This document shows positions 51,896-60,646 of a stretch of DNA of 64,000 nt, piece after piece. A program made the translations under genes and the position numbers. The stretch is taken from the NCBI GenBank assembly GCA_045804965.1, contig JBJMMD010000009.1, positions 1 to 64,000 on the forward strand, in the 5' to 3' direction. The notes beneath the pieces are model-generated. The model did not search any database, was not told where the DNA came from, and saw nothing but the letters and a program-made list of their open reading frames with translations. The stretch's first letter is position 1; every line of letters begins with the position of its first letter. Source of the stretch: CAVTUU01 sp045804965 (GTDB lineage: Bacteria; Chloroflexota; Chloroflexia; Thermomicrobiales; UBA6265).

Positions 51896-52447
51896 ATGTT
51901 CAACCAACCCTTTACCGAATCGCCCGTCACCGCCGCTCGCCCGACGAACATGTCGCAGCGGCGCTGCATTGGTCTAGTGATCGCGCTCCTCCTTCTGACC
52001 GGTATGCTGTTTGCAGCAAGTCCTCGCCTGGTAGGGGCGCAAGGCAGCGCGACACCAGCCCCTGGTACCGGCGTCACCAAGGAGACGCTCGGTCAGACGA
52101 CTTCTGCCATTGCGCCCGATCGTGTTCTCCTGCTCGCTCGGCGCACCTTCGCGCCTGGCGCGGACAGCGGCTCACACCCGGCTCCCGGTCCTGTAGTCCT
52201 CTACGTCGAGTCGGGCACAATCACATTCTCAGTCCAAGACGGTGAAGCAATCGTCACCCGCGCCGGAGCGACGACAACCGAGACAGTCGCGGCCGGGAAA
52301 GAGGAGAGCCTGAACCAAGGCGACGAGGTCTCGTACGACCAGGGCGTCGTCCACGATGTCTACAACGAAGGAACCGTCCCCGCGGTGACCCTTGAGGCGC
52401 GACTCAATCCGAGCACGCCGGCCGCCCCAGCCACGCCGACTCCGTAG
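51896..52447 (+). CDS. Secreted cupin-domain protein
   Basis: 183 residues from ATG 51896 (AAAGGAT 9 bases upstream). A signal peptide/anchor lies at 24-48 (CIGLVIALLLLTGMLFAASP), then a Pro/Thr linker ('QGSATPAPGTG'). The cupin barrel shows 'LARRTFAPGADSGSHPAPGP', 'VVLYVESGTITFSVQDGEAI', 'LNQGDEVSYDQGVVHDVYNE' and 'PAVTLEARL'. Some metal-binding histidines of the two cupin motifs are kept (SHPAPG, VVHD). The Thr/Pro-rich end ('PSTPAAPATPTP') resembles other secreted proteins in this window. It diverges from the membrane-bound sigma factor and may be part of its regulon. Ligand unknown. A decayed relative sits at 8037-8207. Confidence 0.8.
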   Translation: MFNQPFTESPVTAARPTNMSQRRCIGLVIALLLLTGMLFAASPRLVGAQGSATPAPGTGVTKETLGQTTSAIAPDRVLLLARRTFAPGADSGSHPAPGPVVLYVESGTITFSVQDGEAIVTRAGATTTETVAAGKEESLNQGDEVSYDQGVVHDVYNEGTVPAVTLEARLNPSTPAAPATPTP

Positions 52448-52683
52448 ATCCAAAGCGCTATCCCACAATTGGCGATCACGCGGCCGATCATTTGTGACGG
52501 TCGGCCGCGCGCCATCCAGCGATTCACGACTCAATCTGGACTTGGTCTTGATTGGAGCGAGGACACGATTGAGGACGCGACTGTCCGTCGATCCGTCTTG
52601 CCGATGTGGTATCCCGATTGGTAACCATTCGCTCCCGACGAAGCGAGCAGACGTGGAGTGAGAAGCCATTCTGGTTCATTTGC

Positions 52684-53553
52684 CTATCGCGACCGAACCA
52701 ACGATGTCGGTCGACTTCGATTCGTAGTCTCCATCTCCTCCCAGGGTTCCCAGGAGAAGCGGGAGCGGAAACGGTCAAGGAGGCGGAGGGTGGGGCCGCC
52801 GAGGGCGATGATGAGGACGGCGTTGCCGGCGGCGCGGAAGAGATCGTAGGCGAGCGAGGTCGTGATGTAGAAGCGGGTGTAATTGCCGACAGTCTCCGCC
52901 AGCCCCATCGCCGGCGTCCAATAGAGATTGCCGGGCTGGTCAATGCCGGGCGCCGCATACGGCCAGAAGTAGAGATTGAGGAGGGCGCCGTAGAGCAGTC
53001 CCCAGAGCGTGGCAAACGCCGCCAACACCGCCAATCGCGCGCGAAACGAACCATCCCGTGGCAACCAACCGGCTGACATTCCGACCCAGCCCGCGCCGAG
53101 CATTTCATACGGCAGCCAGGGTCCCAATCCCCCGGTCAGGAACGCCGAGACGAGCATCGTCAGCGCCCCCATCTGAAATCCGAACGTGGAACCGAACGCG
53201 GCGCCCGCGAGAATGATCAAGAAAAAGATCGGCGACGCGCCGAGGAAGCTTGGGGCAAGCCGCAGCGTGGCATCAGTCGCGACCAACACCCCGAGCAATG
53301 CCACTACTTTCGCCGGCGACCCGCCGCCGATGGTTCCGTGCTCGCTCAGCTCGACCGCGATCGCGATCAAACAAAAGACGGTCACCAGCGCGAACAGGAG
53401 CGGAGCGTCCGCCGCGTGCGCGCCGCGATCGTCGGTGCGGCTCACCGCCGGCAGCAGAAATGGATACAAGAATCCCGCCAGCCCAACCAGACTGGCAATC
53501 ACGATCACGAAATTCGCCTGTATTCCGTTCCTGATCCGCGTCATCGGCGCCAT
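52684..53553 (-). CDS. ECF-transporter S-component-like membrane protein
   Basis: 289 residues with about seven hydrophobic segments. 'VVALLGVLVATDATLRLAPS', 'IFFLIILAGAAFGSTFGFQM', 'GALTMLVSAFLTGGLGPWLP' and 'EMLGAGWVGMSAGWLP' match the membrane-embedded substrate-capture (S) subunit pattern of energy-coupling factor transporters, including 'G...G...G.L..L.SA.LTGG.GP..P...L...W'. S components bind vitamins or metals such as cobalamin or cobalt and pair with EcfA/A'/T, none of which are nearby, so they would have to be encoded elsewhere. A B12-related substrate is suggested only by nrdJ in the window, not by sequence. The ATG at 53553 has no strong ribosome site; starts further in are possible. 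Confidence 0.7.
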   Translation of the reverse strand: MAPMTRIRNGIQANFVIVIASLVGLAGFLYPFLLPAVSRTDDRGAHAADAPLLFALVTVFCLIAIAVELSEHGTIGGGSPAKVVALLGVLVATDATLRLAPSFLGASPIFFLIILAGAAFGSTFGFQMGALTMLVSAFLTGGLGPWLPYEMLGAGWVGMSAGWLPRDGSFRARLAVLAAFATLWGLLYGALLNLYFWPYAAPGIDQPGNLYWTPAMGLAETVGNYTRFYITTSLAYDLFRAAGNAVLIIALGGPTLRLLDRFRSRFSWEPWEEMETTNRSRPTSLVRSR

Positions 53554-53783
53554 TCTTGTTCACGACGCCTAATTTTTGCGCCGATTCGATGTGCGCTCAA
53601 TTGCCGTCACGATGACGAGCGCTGTGATACGGTGTGTTTTGTGCAAAGGGGCCAAGAACGGCTGATGCGCCTGACCCACCACCGAATCGTCCGGAACACA
53701 TCCCTTTCGCTGGTTGTACCACGTGCCGTGGCGCGGGGCGAGGATTCGAACGGTAGCGCCATCCAGAAAGAGCGGGAAACGCC

Positions 53784-55313
53784 ATGGCAGAACTGACCCT
53801 TGCTGATCTCGTCGCTTGGGACAACCGACTGCATATCTCAGGCGAGTGCGGGACGAGCGACGCGCACCGCCTCAACGGTTATCTCGACCGATGGGGCGAG
53901 CGCGAGTTGACATGGGTCGTCACGGCGCGAGCGTCGGCGCCGATGCTGCCGTTGTTGCGCGGCGGGGAACTGGTGATCCTTCCCAATCGAGTACTTATCG
54001 AGTCCGGCGTCTCGCTGCCGCTGCTGCTTCGGGAACTCGCATCGCACGATGTCACGGGGGTCGTGCTCGACCTCGACGTGCCGGAGCCGGCGCCGGTGCC
54101 CGTGCTCCACATCGATGGCATCACCGCCGAACTTGAGAATGACCTCAACCGCTTACTGACCCAGCGGCGCGGCGATATCTATCGCACAGGCACCGAGCTC
54201 GGCCGGCGACTGGCGACCCTCACCGCCGCCGGCGGCGATCTCCAACAAGTCCTCTCGGTGACCGCATCGACGCTCGCGGTGTCCGCGGCCGTGGTCGACG
54301 CCCGCGCCGCCGTTATCGCTTCCACTGGCTCCGACGCCCTGCCATCCGCCACGCCCGCGAATCTGGTCGACGCCCGCGGTTGGCGCGGTGCTCACCTCGC
54401 GATTCCACTCGCCAGCGGTGAGGCGCTGTGGATGGGTCCGGTGAGCTACGACCGGCGGGCGCTGATTCGCGTCGCCGGTGAGCGCGTCGCCGTCGCCGCC
54501 GAGGCCTCGCTGGTGCGCGCCGCGCAAGCGCGTCCGCGCGGCCCGGCGCGCGCGTCCGCGCTCGCCGCTCTGCTGACCGGACCTGCGCCCGATGCGGCGC
54601 GGGCCGCCGCGACCGTCGGCCTGCCCGCCGACACGACGTATCGCGTCGCGCTCGCCTCGCCAGAGGTCGAGTTCACGGCCCTGCAGCGCTCGTTCTCTCC
54701 CCTTGGCACCGTGCACGAGGCGGGTCTCATCGACGGCGCGACCGCGATTGTGATCGAGCTGCGCGGCGACGCAGCCAATGTTGCCGCGGCCGGTCGCCAC
54801 GGGCGGGGATCGGTCCGCGATCGCACCCGGACGGACGCGCTATTGAAGCAGGACCTTTCCGGCGTGCTCGCCCTGTCGGGCGTCGCGCCGGGCGCCGCTT
54901 CGCTCACTGAGGCGGCGTGCGAGGCGCGCTACGTCGCTGCCCTCATCCACGCCGGTCTAATTTCGCGACCGGTCGCTCGCTTCGACGCGTTGGACGATCT
55001 TGGTCCGTTCCGGCTGCTCTACCGCCTGTGGGGAACGTCCGATCTCGCGCTCTTCATTACCGAGGCGCTCGGCGATTTGGTGACCGGTGACCGCCGCGGA
55101 ACGCTGCGCCAAACGTTGCTCGCCTACTTGACGGCCGGTGGCTCGCACGTCGACGCCGCCGCGGCGCTCGGCATCCACCGCAACACGCTCTCGTATCGCC
55201 TGAAGCAGATCACCTCGTTGACCGGGCGCGAGCCGACGAATCCCGACACCCGGCTCGTCCTGCACCTTGCGCTCCTCGCCAAATCGCTCCCACCCGCGCC
55301 GGCGATGCCATAG
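53784..55313 (+). CDS. PucR-family transcriptional regulator
   Basis: 509 residues. The N-terminal PucR domain ('TLADLVAWDNRLHISGECGT', 'ELTWVVTARASAPMLPLLRG', 'GELVILPNRVLIESGVSLPL') is followed by a central region ('RRLATLTAAGGDLQQVLSVT') with a GAF-like segment. The C-terminal HTH_30 domain ends the protein ('LLAYLTAGGSHVDAAAALGI', 'HRNTLSYRLKQITSLTGREP', 'DTRLVLHLALLAK'). Family members control purine catabolism and other nitrogen or carbon pathways, often binding DNA as dimers. The central ligand domain has no obvious catalytic site. It is flanked by repeat-rich spacers and no clear target adjoins. The ATG at 53784 has only a weak GGGAA ribosome site. Confidence 0.85.
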   Translation: MAELTLADLVAWDNRLHISGECGTSDAHRLNGYLDRWGERELTWVVTARASAPMLPLLRGGELVILPNRVLIESGVSLPLLLRELASHDVTGVVLDLDVPEPAPVPVLHIDGITAELENDLNRLLTQRRGDIYRTGTELGRRLATLTAAGGDLQQVLSVTASTLAVSAAVVDARAAVIASTGSDALPSATPANLVDARGWRGAHLAIPLASGEALWMGPVSYDRRALIRVAGERVAVAAEASLVRAAQARPRGPARASALAALLTGPAPDAARAAATVGLPADTTYRVALASPEVEFTALQRSFSPLGTVHEAGLIDGATAIVIELRGDAANVAAAGRHGRGSVRDRTRTDALLKQDLSGVLALSGVAPGAASLTEAACEARYVAALIHAGLISRPVARFDALDDLGPFRLLYRLWGTSDLALFITEALGDLVTGDRRGTLRQTLLAYLTAGGSHVDAAAALGIHRNTLSYRLKQITSLTGREPTNPDTRLVLHLALLAKSLPPAPAMP

Positions 55314-55952
55314 GCGTTCCCTCACCCGGCGCTGCGCGCCACCGCACCAGTACCCTTTGGGTGTGGTACCCGCGTGAGCGGGCGAGGGGCGACTATGCGC
55401 GAACCACGGTGAAGGTTCCCCTTCTCCCGCGCACGGGCCGGGTGCCCTTTGGGCGGCGGTCCGGGGTTGAGGGAACTCATCGCCGGGTGCTGAGCGGGTG
55501 ATCGCGAACCGCGATCCCATGTAGGGACGCCTATCCGGGCGTACCTTTCAATGCGGTCTGCTATCCCCAACCGCCGTGGTCACCAGGTGGGCGCACTGCT
55601 GTACGCCGCTACGAAGAGCCGCGTTCGCGGTAGCCTCTTTAGCCCTGGCAAGGCTTCGCGGCAAGGAGCTTGAGTCTTCGCGAGCGGGCGATCTTGCGGC
55701 GTCGCCAACATCCGAAACATTCACCAAGCACATCTCAACTTTGGCCGTGCAATGCCAACCCGGCGACGTGGCTGACGCGCTTGCGTCGCTGTGATAGCAT
55801 GTACGTACACAGTGTACGCACGCTCATCAAGCCGGCTGTTCGCTGACCGGAGTTGCTCATGTCTCACCCTCCCGCGCCGCGGCCTTTGCTGGCCATTCTC
55901 CCCAGCCATCCGGCAGCTCGGCGTTCCTCCCTCGCGGTTCAGGGGAGCGCCG
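55314..55952. other. Repeat-bearing spacer with a candidate operator
   Basis: 639 bases. Family-C repeat sequences (ccctcacccggcgctgcg, ccttctcccgcgcacgggcc) fill about 55318-55480. At 55801-55821 GTACGTACAC-a-GTGTACGCAC is a 10-bp inverted repeat with one mismatch, 132 bases before the start of the next gene; it could be an operator. No gene is supported: the in-frame N-terminal extension from 55791 has no ribosome site. Confidence 0.4.
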
Positions 55953-58433
55953 ATGGATAACCTGACGCCCACCGTCGGCCGCCCTCGCGGCAGTATCTGG
56001 CGGGCGCTGCAAGCCGAAGTCGTGATCTGGGAAGGACAGGTCCTCCTCCCCGGCGGGGATGTCGATCTCGCCGCCCGTCTGATCGCCACGCACCAACGCC
56101 TCGCGTTTGCCCGAGGCGGAGCGTTGGCGCTGGAGATCCCGCGGGATTGGCTGCGACCGGCCCCCGCGCTGCTCCCCGATGGCGAGATCCTCTTCTCGAT
56201 TTCGCCGCACTACGGCAGCGAATCCGAAAAGCTCAAGATCGTCGTCCGCGATGGCCGGCGATCCGCCGCCCACCTCGTTTCTTTGCTGACTGGCAATGGG
56301 GTGCGGCCAGTCGTGCCGGGACGTCCCGCGAGGTACGATCTCCCGCGCCCGATGCCGACTATCGGCGAGAGCGCGCTCCGCCGGGTAACCGCGGAACCGG
56401 TTTCGACTCCGCCCGCTCCTCCGCCGGCGCGGCCAGCCAGCAAGTACGTCGAAAAGTGGGAAGCGGCCGGCGTTCTGCCTTCGATTTCCATTCTCGACAT
56501 GGAGGACTTTCCGCCGATCTCCGAGAACGGTGGAACAGCTCAGCCTGCCCAGGCAGTGAGCGACGATGATTCCGGCCCGCCCATCCGCATGCTCCCGCCT
56601 GCGAATACGAGCAGACCGCGGCGGGACACGAGTTGGAATCTGGAACCGATCACTGCGCTCAGCTCCCGCCATGCGCGCGCTAACCGTCGCAATTGGGCCA
56701 TTCGTCTGAGCGGGCTCGTGCTCCTCCTCTTCGCCGTCACTGCGTTCATGGCCGGGGGATTTCCGGGTACAGGACCCAAGGTGAAGGATCGCATTCCCGC
56801 CGCATCCGAGTTGATCGGCGGCAACAAACCATCTCCGACCGTTGCCCCAATCGTCACGCCGACGGACACGCCTCCGGCCCGCGCGGCTGAGGATATTCAC
56901 CAGCAAACTCAAGCGCCCGAACTGACCGCGGAAGCGATTGGCGTCGGCGGCTTGACGATCTTTACCGGTGACGTCTCGGCCACGGCGACCCTGATCCCGA
57001 CGAACACACCGCAACCGACCGCGACGGACACACCAACGAATACTCCACTGCCGACGGCAACGAACGTCCCGACCCACACACCTCAGCCGACGGCCACCGA
57101 CGTGCCAACCGACACGCCCACGGCAACGCCGACCCAGGCGCCAACGGCGACCGCGATCACACAGCAGGCGGCGCCAGCGCAGCCATCAATCATCGAGGCT
57201 CCAATCGACACCGCAACCGCGGTCCCGACGGCAATCAACACCGCCACGGCGCCGCCCGAACCAACGGCAATCACTACGCCGACAACGCCGCCGGAGCCGT
57301 CCGCGACGGCGACGCGCGAACCAACGACGGTCCCAAGCGCGACAACGACCGGTACTGCTTCGCCGACTTTGACGGTGGCGCCAACTTCAACAGGCACGGG
57401 CGCGGCAACGAGCACGGCCACGACCACGTCGACGCCCACAGCGACGCCGCAGTTCCCGCCGCAGGCGCCAGGCGTGAGCAAGGACGAGACGCCAAAGCAA
57501 GTCGTCGACAGGGGTCCGATTCGCTACACCTTGACCTCTGCCGTGCGCGGCGCCGCGCTGCCCGATCTGGGCCTGCCGGTCGCGCCGTGGGGCGACTGGC
57601 TGGTGCTCGTCGTCGATGGCGTCAATTGGTCGGATCAACCGACCTCGGTCGCGATCGACAGCATGCAACTCGCCACCATCGCTCCGTACGACGCGCTCTC
57701 GCCACTCGACACCGGGACCGGAGTGATCGCGCAGTTCCTCGGGTTCGATCCTGCCTATGGATCGGGCGACCAGATCACGTTCAATCCAGGTCAAAGTCAC
57801 CGGTTCGCGCTCGTCTTTACGGTGCAACCCGATACGACGAATTACGAGCTCTGGATCGGGGACACGCCGATCAATCTCGACGAAGCGCTTAAGACCGCAC
57901 GTCCGGTTGTCGAACTGGGACCGGCGCCGGGCAAACCCGATCTGCTCTCCGCCCAAGTAGTCGGCGTGATTGATGGCGACACGATTCGCGTCACCTCGGG
58001 TGGGCAGACGGCTGAGGTCAGCTACAGCGGGATCACGGCGCCGGCCGGCGACGCGTGTTACGCCGCAGAAGCAAAAACGGCCAACGAGCAGCTTGTCGGT
58101 GGGCGTACCATCCTTCTCGAGCGCCAACGGTTCAACTCGGATGGTCACGGCAGTCTCGTCCGTGACGTATGGGTAGTCCAGGACGATGGGTCGCGCATCT
58201 TGGTCTCGGCGGAATTGGTCGCCGAGGGCGCAGCGACACCGAGCATCCGGAGTCCGGATTCACGCTTTGCCGGGTGGCTGGTGGCAAATCGGGACCATGC
58301 AACGGCCGCGGGCGCGGGGCTGTGGGGAGTGTGTGGTGGAACCACCGCGAACGCGCCGGTCAGCAACGTCGTACTGTTGTCGTCCGGATTTGGCGCGAGA
58401 GGCTGGTCTGGCGCACGCAGGAAGGACGACTAG
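55953..58433 (+). CDS. Single-pass membrane protein with a degenerate thermonuclease-like domain
   Basis: 826 residues from ATG 55953 (GGGAG five bases upstream). Residues 1-110 look like a GRAM/PH-like cytoplasmic domain ('VVIWEGQVLLPGGDVDLAAR', 'LIATHQRLAFARGGALALEI'). A membrane helix (IRLSGLVLLLFAVTAFMAGG) lies at about 247-269, then a Thr/Pro-rich stalk (346-505). A beta domain follows ('RGAALPDLGLPVAPWGDWLV'). Residues about 666-766 match the Staphylococcal nuclease fold ('VGVIDGDTIRVTSGGQ', 'ITAPAGDACYAAEAK', 'LVSAELVAEGAAT'). The three catalytic residues of the family (Arg35, Glu43, Arg87) appear replaced by Ser, Ala and Ser, and one calcium ligand (Asp40) by Thr, so the domain is probably non-catalytic. 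Orientation places it outside the cell, as a binding module. Confidence 0.8.
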   Translation: MDNLTPTVGRPRGSIWRALQAEVVIWEGQVLLPGGDVDLAARLIATHQRLAFARGGALALEIPRDWLRPAPALLPDGEILFSISPHYGSESEKLKIVVRDGRRSAAHLVSLLTGNGVRPVVPGRPARYDLPRPMPTIGESALRRVTAEPVSTPPAPPPARPASKYVEKWEAAGVLPSISILDMEDFPPISENGGTAQPAQAVSDDDSGPPIRMLPPANTSRPRRDTSWNLEPITALSSRHARANRRNWAIRLSGLVLLLFAVTAFMAGGFPGTGPKVKDRIPAASELIGGNKPSPTVAPIVTPTDTPPARAAEDIHQQTQAPELTAEAIGVGGLTIFTGDVSATATLIPTNTPQPTATDTPTNTPLPTATNVPTHTPQPTATDVPTDTPTATPTQAPTATAITQQAAPAQPSIIEAPIDTATAVPTAINTATAPPEPTAITTPTTPPEPSATATREPTTVPSATTTGTASPTLTVAPTSTGTGAATSTATTTSTPTATPQFPPQAPGVSKDETPKQVVDRGPIRYTLTSAVRGAALPDLGLPVAPWGDWLVLVVDGVNWSDQPTSVAIDSMQLATIAPYDALSPLDTGTGVIAQFLGFDPAYGSGDQITFNPGQSHRFALVFTVQPDTTNYELWIGDTPINLDEALKTARPVVELGPAPGKPDLLSAQVVGVIDGDTIRVTSGGQTAEVSYSGITAPAGDACYAAEAKTANEQLVGGRTILLERQRFNSDGHGSLVRDVWVVQDDGSRILVSAELVAEGAATPSIRSPDSRFAGWLVANRDHATAAGAGLWGVCGGTTANAPVSNVVLLSSGFGARGWSGARRKDD

Positions 58434-58457
58434 CGGCGCGGTCGCTGGATGCACGAG

Positions 58458-58498
58458 GCGCGGGGAGCGGAATCATTCCGCTCCCCCGCGTCATTTTT
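58458..58498 (+). terminator. Rho-independent terminator after the nuclease-like gene
   Basis: GGGGAGCGGAAT and ATTCCGCTCCCC form a 12-bp perfect stem (outer GC pairs extend it with one bulge) and are followed by TCATTTTTG. It lies about 25 bases after the stop at 58433. Confidence 0.85.
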
Positions 58499-58782
58499 GA
58501 ACAAGACTTCCCCGACCCAGTCGCGCCGCGACGGCGGGCTCAACGCCCAGCGCTATCACAACAAAACTTCTTCGAGGCTCAACACGCCGGCACGCGCAGA
58601 CGAGGCCCGTGCTTAGTCCCGTCGGGATTTCATGATGGTAGCTCCGCACTTCCCGGCCGGGGATTCGTCGAATGAGATCGCATGGAGGACAACGCAGAGC
58701 GTCAATCATTTTCGTCTCGATTTGCTAAGATCACGCGCGGCCTATTTTGAACTTGCCCGGACATCATCAAGGAGCGTCTGTG
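58499..58782. other. Spacer with a family-B-like fragment
   Basis: It holds a partial family-B segment (acttcttcgaggctcaacac near 58565) and presumably the promoter of the binding-protein gene. No gene is supported. Confidence 0.35.
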
Positions 58783-60465
58783 ATGACAAACGACGTGCGC
58801 GCCGCCTCCCATGCAGGCGATCGCAACTCCCTCGGTCACCTCGCTGCTTCGCCATTCACCCGTCGTCAGACGTTGAAGGGCGCGCTGGCGCTCGGCCTCG
58901 CGGCTCCGGCAACCCGCGCGTTCATCGGTTCCGCGTCAGCTCAAGACGCGAACACACTGTCGATCGCGATGAACGGCTCGCCGTCCGATCTTGATCCGCA
59001 CTCCGCGTACGACTATCGATCTGCGATCGCGATTCGCGGGCCCTACGAAACGCTGATCGGACTCGTCGATGACAAGACCGATGTCTATCAAGGAGTCATC
59101 GCCGAGAAGTGGGAGTCGAACGCGGACAAAAGCGTCTGGACCTTCCACATCCGCGACGGTGTCACCTTCCACGACGGCTCGCCGTGCGACGCGGAAGCGG
59201 TCCGCGCCTCCTTCGAGCGCTTTCTTACCCTCGGTCTAGGCCCGGTAAATGTGATCAAACGGTTTATTGGAGACCCCGCCAAGATCACCGCGCCCGATGA
59301 GAAAACCGTTGTCTTCGATCTCGGCAAACCGCAGCCGCTGTTCGAAGCGGCGATTTCCTCGCAATACGGTCCCTTGATCATCAACGCCAAGGCCGCGAAA
59401 GCCCAGGAAGCCAAGGGCGATTGGGGTCACACTTGGGTGACGACCAATGAAGAAGGGCTCGGCACCGGTCCGTTCAAGATCACGACCTTCGATCCCGAGC
59501 AGCAACTGATCATGGAGCGCCATGACGCCTATTGGAAGGGCTGGGACGGGACGCACTTCGACAAGGTCGTGATCCGCGTCGTGCCCGAAAACGAAACCCG
59601 CCGCCAACTGGTCGAGCGGGGCGAGGCCGACATCATCGACAATCTGACCCCGGAGGCGCTGCAGGCGCTCGAGCAGAACGCCGATCTCCACATCGATAAG
59701 AGCTACAGCACCGAGGTCGATTACCTCATGATGACGGTCACCGGACCGTTGCAGTCAAAGGAAGCGCGGCAGGCCATGTGCTACGCCTTTCCGTACGACG
59801 ACGTGATCACCGGCGTCTACAAAGGCTACGGCAAACGGGCCGTCGGCCCGGTCGCGGAGCTGTGCCGCGGATTTGCCAAAGAGACGTTCCAGTACACGAC
59901 CGATCTCGACAAAGCGAAGGCGCTCTTCGCCCAGGCCGGTGTGGCTGCAGGCACGGAAATCACATTGACCGAGGAATCGGGCGATCAAAACGTCATCTCG
60001 ACCGTACAGCTCTTCCAGGCGAATCTGGACAAAATCGGCATCAAGTTGACTATCGAAACCACTGATCTCACCAATTTCACGAGCATCATCTTCGGCGATG
60101 CGCCACCCGAGGAGCGACCGTTGGTGATGCCGTGGTTCTGGTGGCCAGACTACAACGATGCATGGGATCACCTCGATCCGCAAGTGCGTTGCAGCGCCGC
60201 CGGCTCGGCCGGGACCAACGGCGGGTTCTACTGCAATCAGCAGGTCGACGATCTGATGCTGGAAGCGCGCGACGCGACCGACGAAACCGCCTATAACACC
60301 GCGCTTGCCCAGGTCCAGCAGATCCTCTCGCAGGACGATCCTCCGGCGATCTATTACATGCAGCGCCAATGGACCACCATTCTGCGCAAGGAGATCCAAG
60401 GATTCCTCTTCAACCCGATCTACATCGGCACCTACGACTACTACAAACTCAACCGGGCAGGGTAG
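58783..60465 (+). CDS. Family-5 extracellular solute-binding protein (peptide/nickel type), orphan
   Basis: 560 residues from ATG 58783 (AAGGAG 8 bases upstream). The signal region 'SPFTRRQTLKGALALGLAAP' contains a twin-arginine motif (R27R28). The mature domain has the family-5 layout: 'LSIAMNGSPSDLDPHSAYDY', 'VYQGVIAEKWESNADKSVWT', 'FHIRDGVTFHDGSPCDAEAV' (the usual F.LR.GV.FHDG.P..A.DV motif), 'ERGEADIIDNLTPEALQALE' and 'PPAIYYMQRQWTTILRKEIQ'. It binds peptides, nickel or similar ligands for ABC import. No DppBCDF-type permease or ATPase genes follow; a repeat and a GNAT gene do instead. The transporter is therefore elsewhere, or the protein acts as a sensor. Confidence 0.85.
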   Translation: MTNDVRAASHAGDRNSLGHLAASPFTRRQTLKGALALGLAAPATRAFIGSASAQDANTLSIAMNGSPSDLDPHSAYDYRSAIAIRGPYETLIGLVDDKTDVYQGVIAEKWESNADKSVWTFHIRDGVTFHDGSPCDAEAVRASFERFLTLGLGPVNVIKRFIGDPAKITAPDEKTVVFDLGKPQPLFEAAISSQYGPLIINAKAAKAQEAKGDWGHTWVTTNEEGLGTGPFKITTFDPEQQLIMERHDAYWKGWDGTHFDKVVIRVVPENETRRQLVERGEADIIDNLTPEALQALEQNADLHIDKSYSTEVDYLMMTVTGPLQSKEARQAMCYAFPYDDVITGVYKGYGKRAVGPVAELCRGFAKETFQYTTDLDKAKALFAQAGVAAGTEITLTEESGDQNVISTVQLFQANLDKIGIKLTIETTDLTNFTSIIFGDAPPEERPLVMPWFWWPDYNDAWDHLDPQVRCSAAGSAGTNGGFYCNQQVDDLMLEARDATDETAYNTALAQVQQILSQDDPPAIYYMQRQWTTILRKEIQGFLFNPIYIGTYDYYKLNRAG

Positions 60466-60484
60466 ATTCAAAGGGTCACGAACC

Positions 60485-60630
60485 GTTTTCCCGGGGCTGG
60501 AATCATCCAGGGTACCCGGGGCTAATAAATACGAAGCCCTTCCGGGGCTGAGCACGGGGATCTCGGTCGGTTCTCCGTGCATGGCCTCGAAGAGGCTTCG
60601 TTGGAATTAGCCTCGGGTTTTAACCCGGGG
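60485..60630. repeat. Dispersed palindromic intergenic repeat, family B
   Basis: It contains ccggggctggaatcatcc, gaagcccttccggggctgag, cgaagaggcttcgttgg and cctcgggttttaacccgggg, the last a near-perfect hairpin. The 20-mer gcctcgaagaggcttcgttg is identical, in reverse complement, to part of the copy at 62858-62885. Confidence 0.6.
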
Positions 60631-60646
60631 GATAGGCAATCCTAAT

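Noticed and set aside
53730..53760. Possible tRNA 3' fragment (gcggggcgaggattcgaac, minus strand) as an attachment site
   Set aside because: The stretch resembles the end of a tRNA, but the 5' strand of the T-stem does not pair and no integrase or duplicated end is present.
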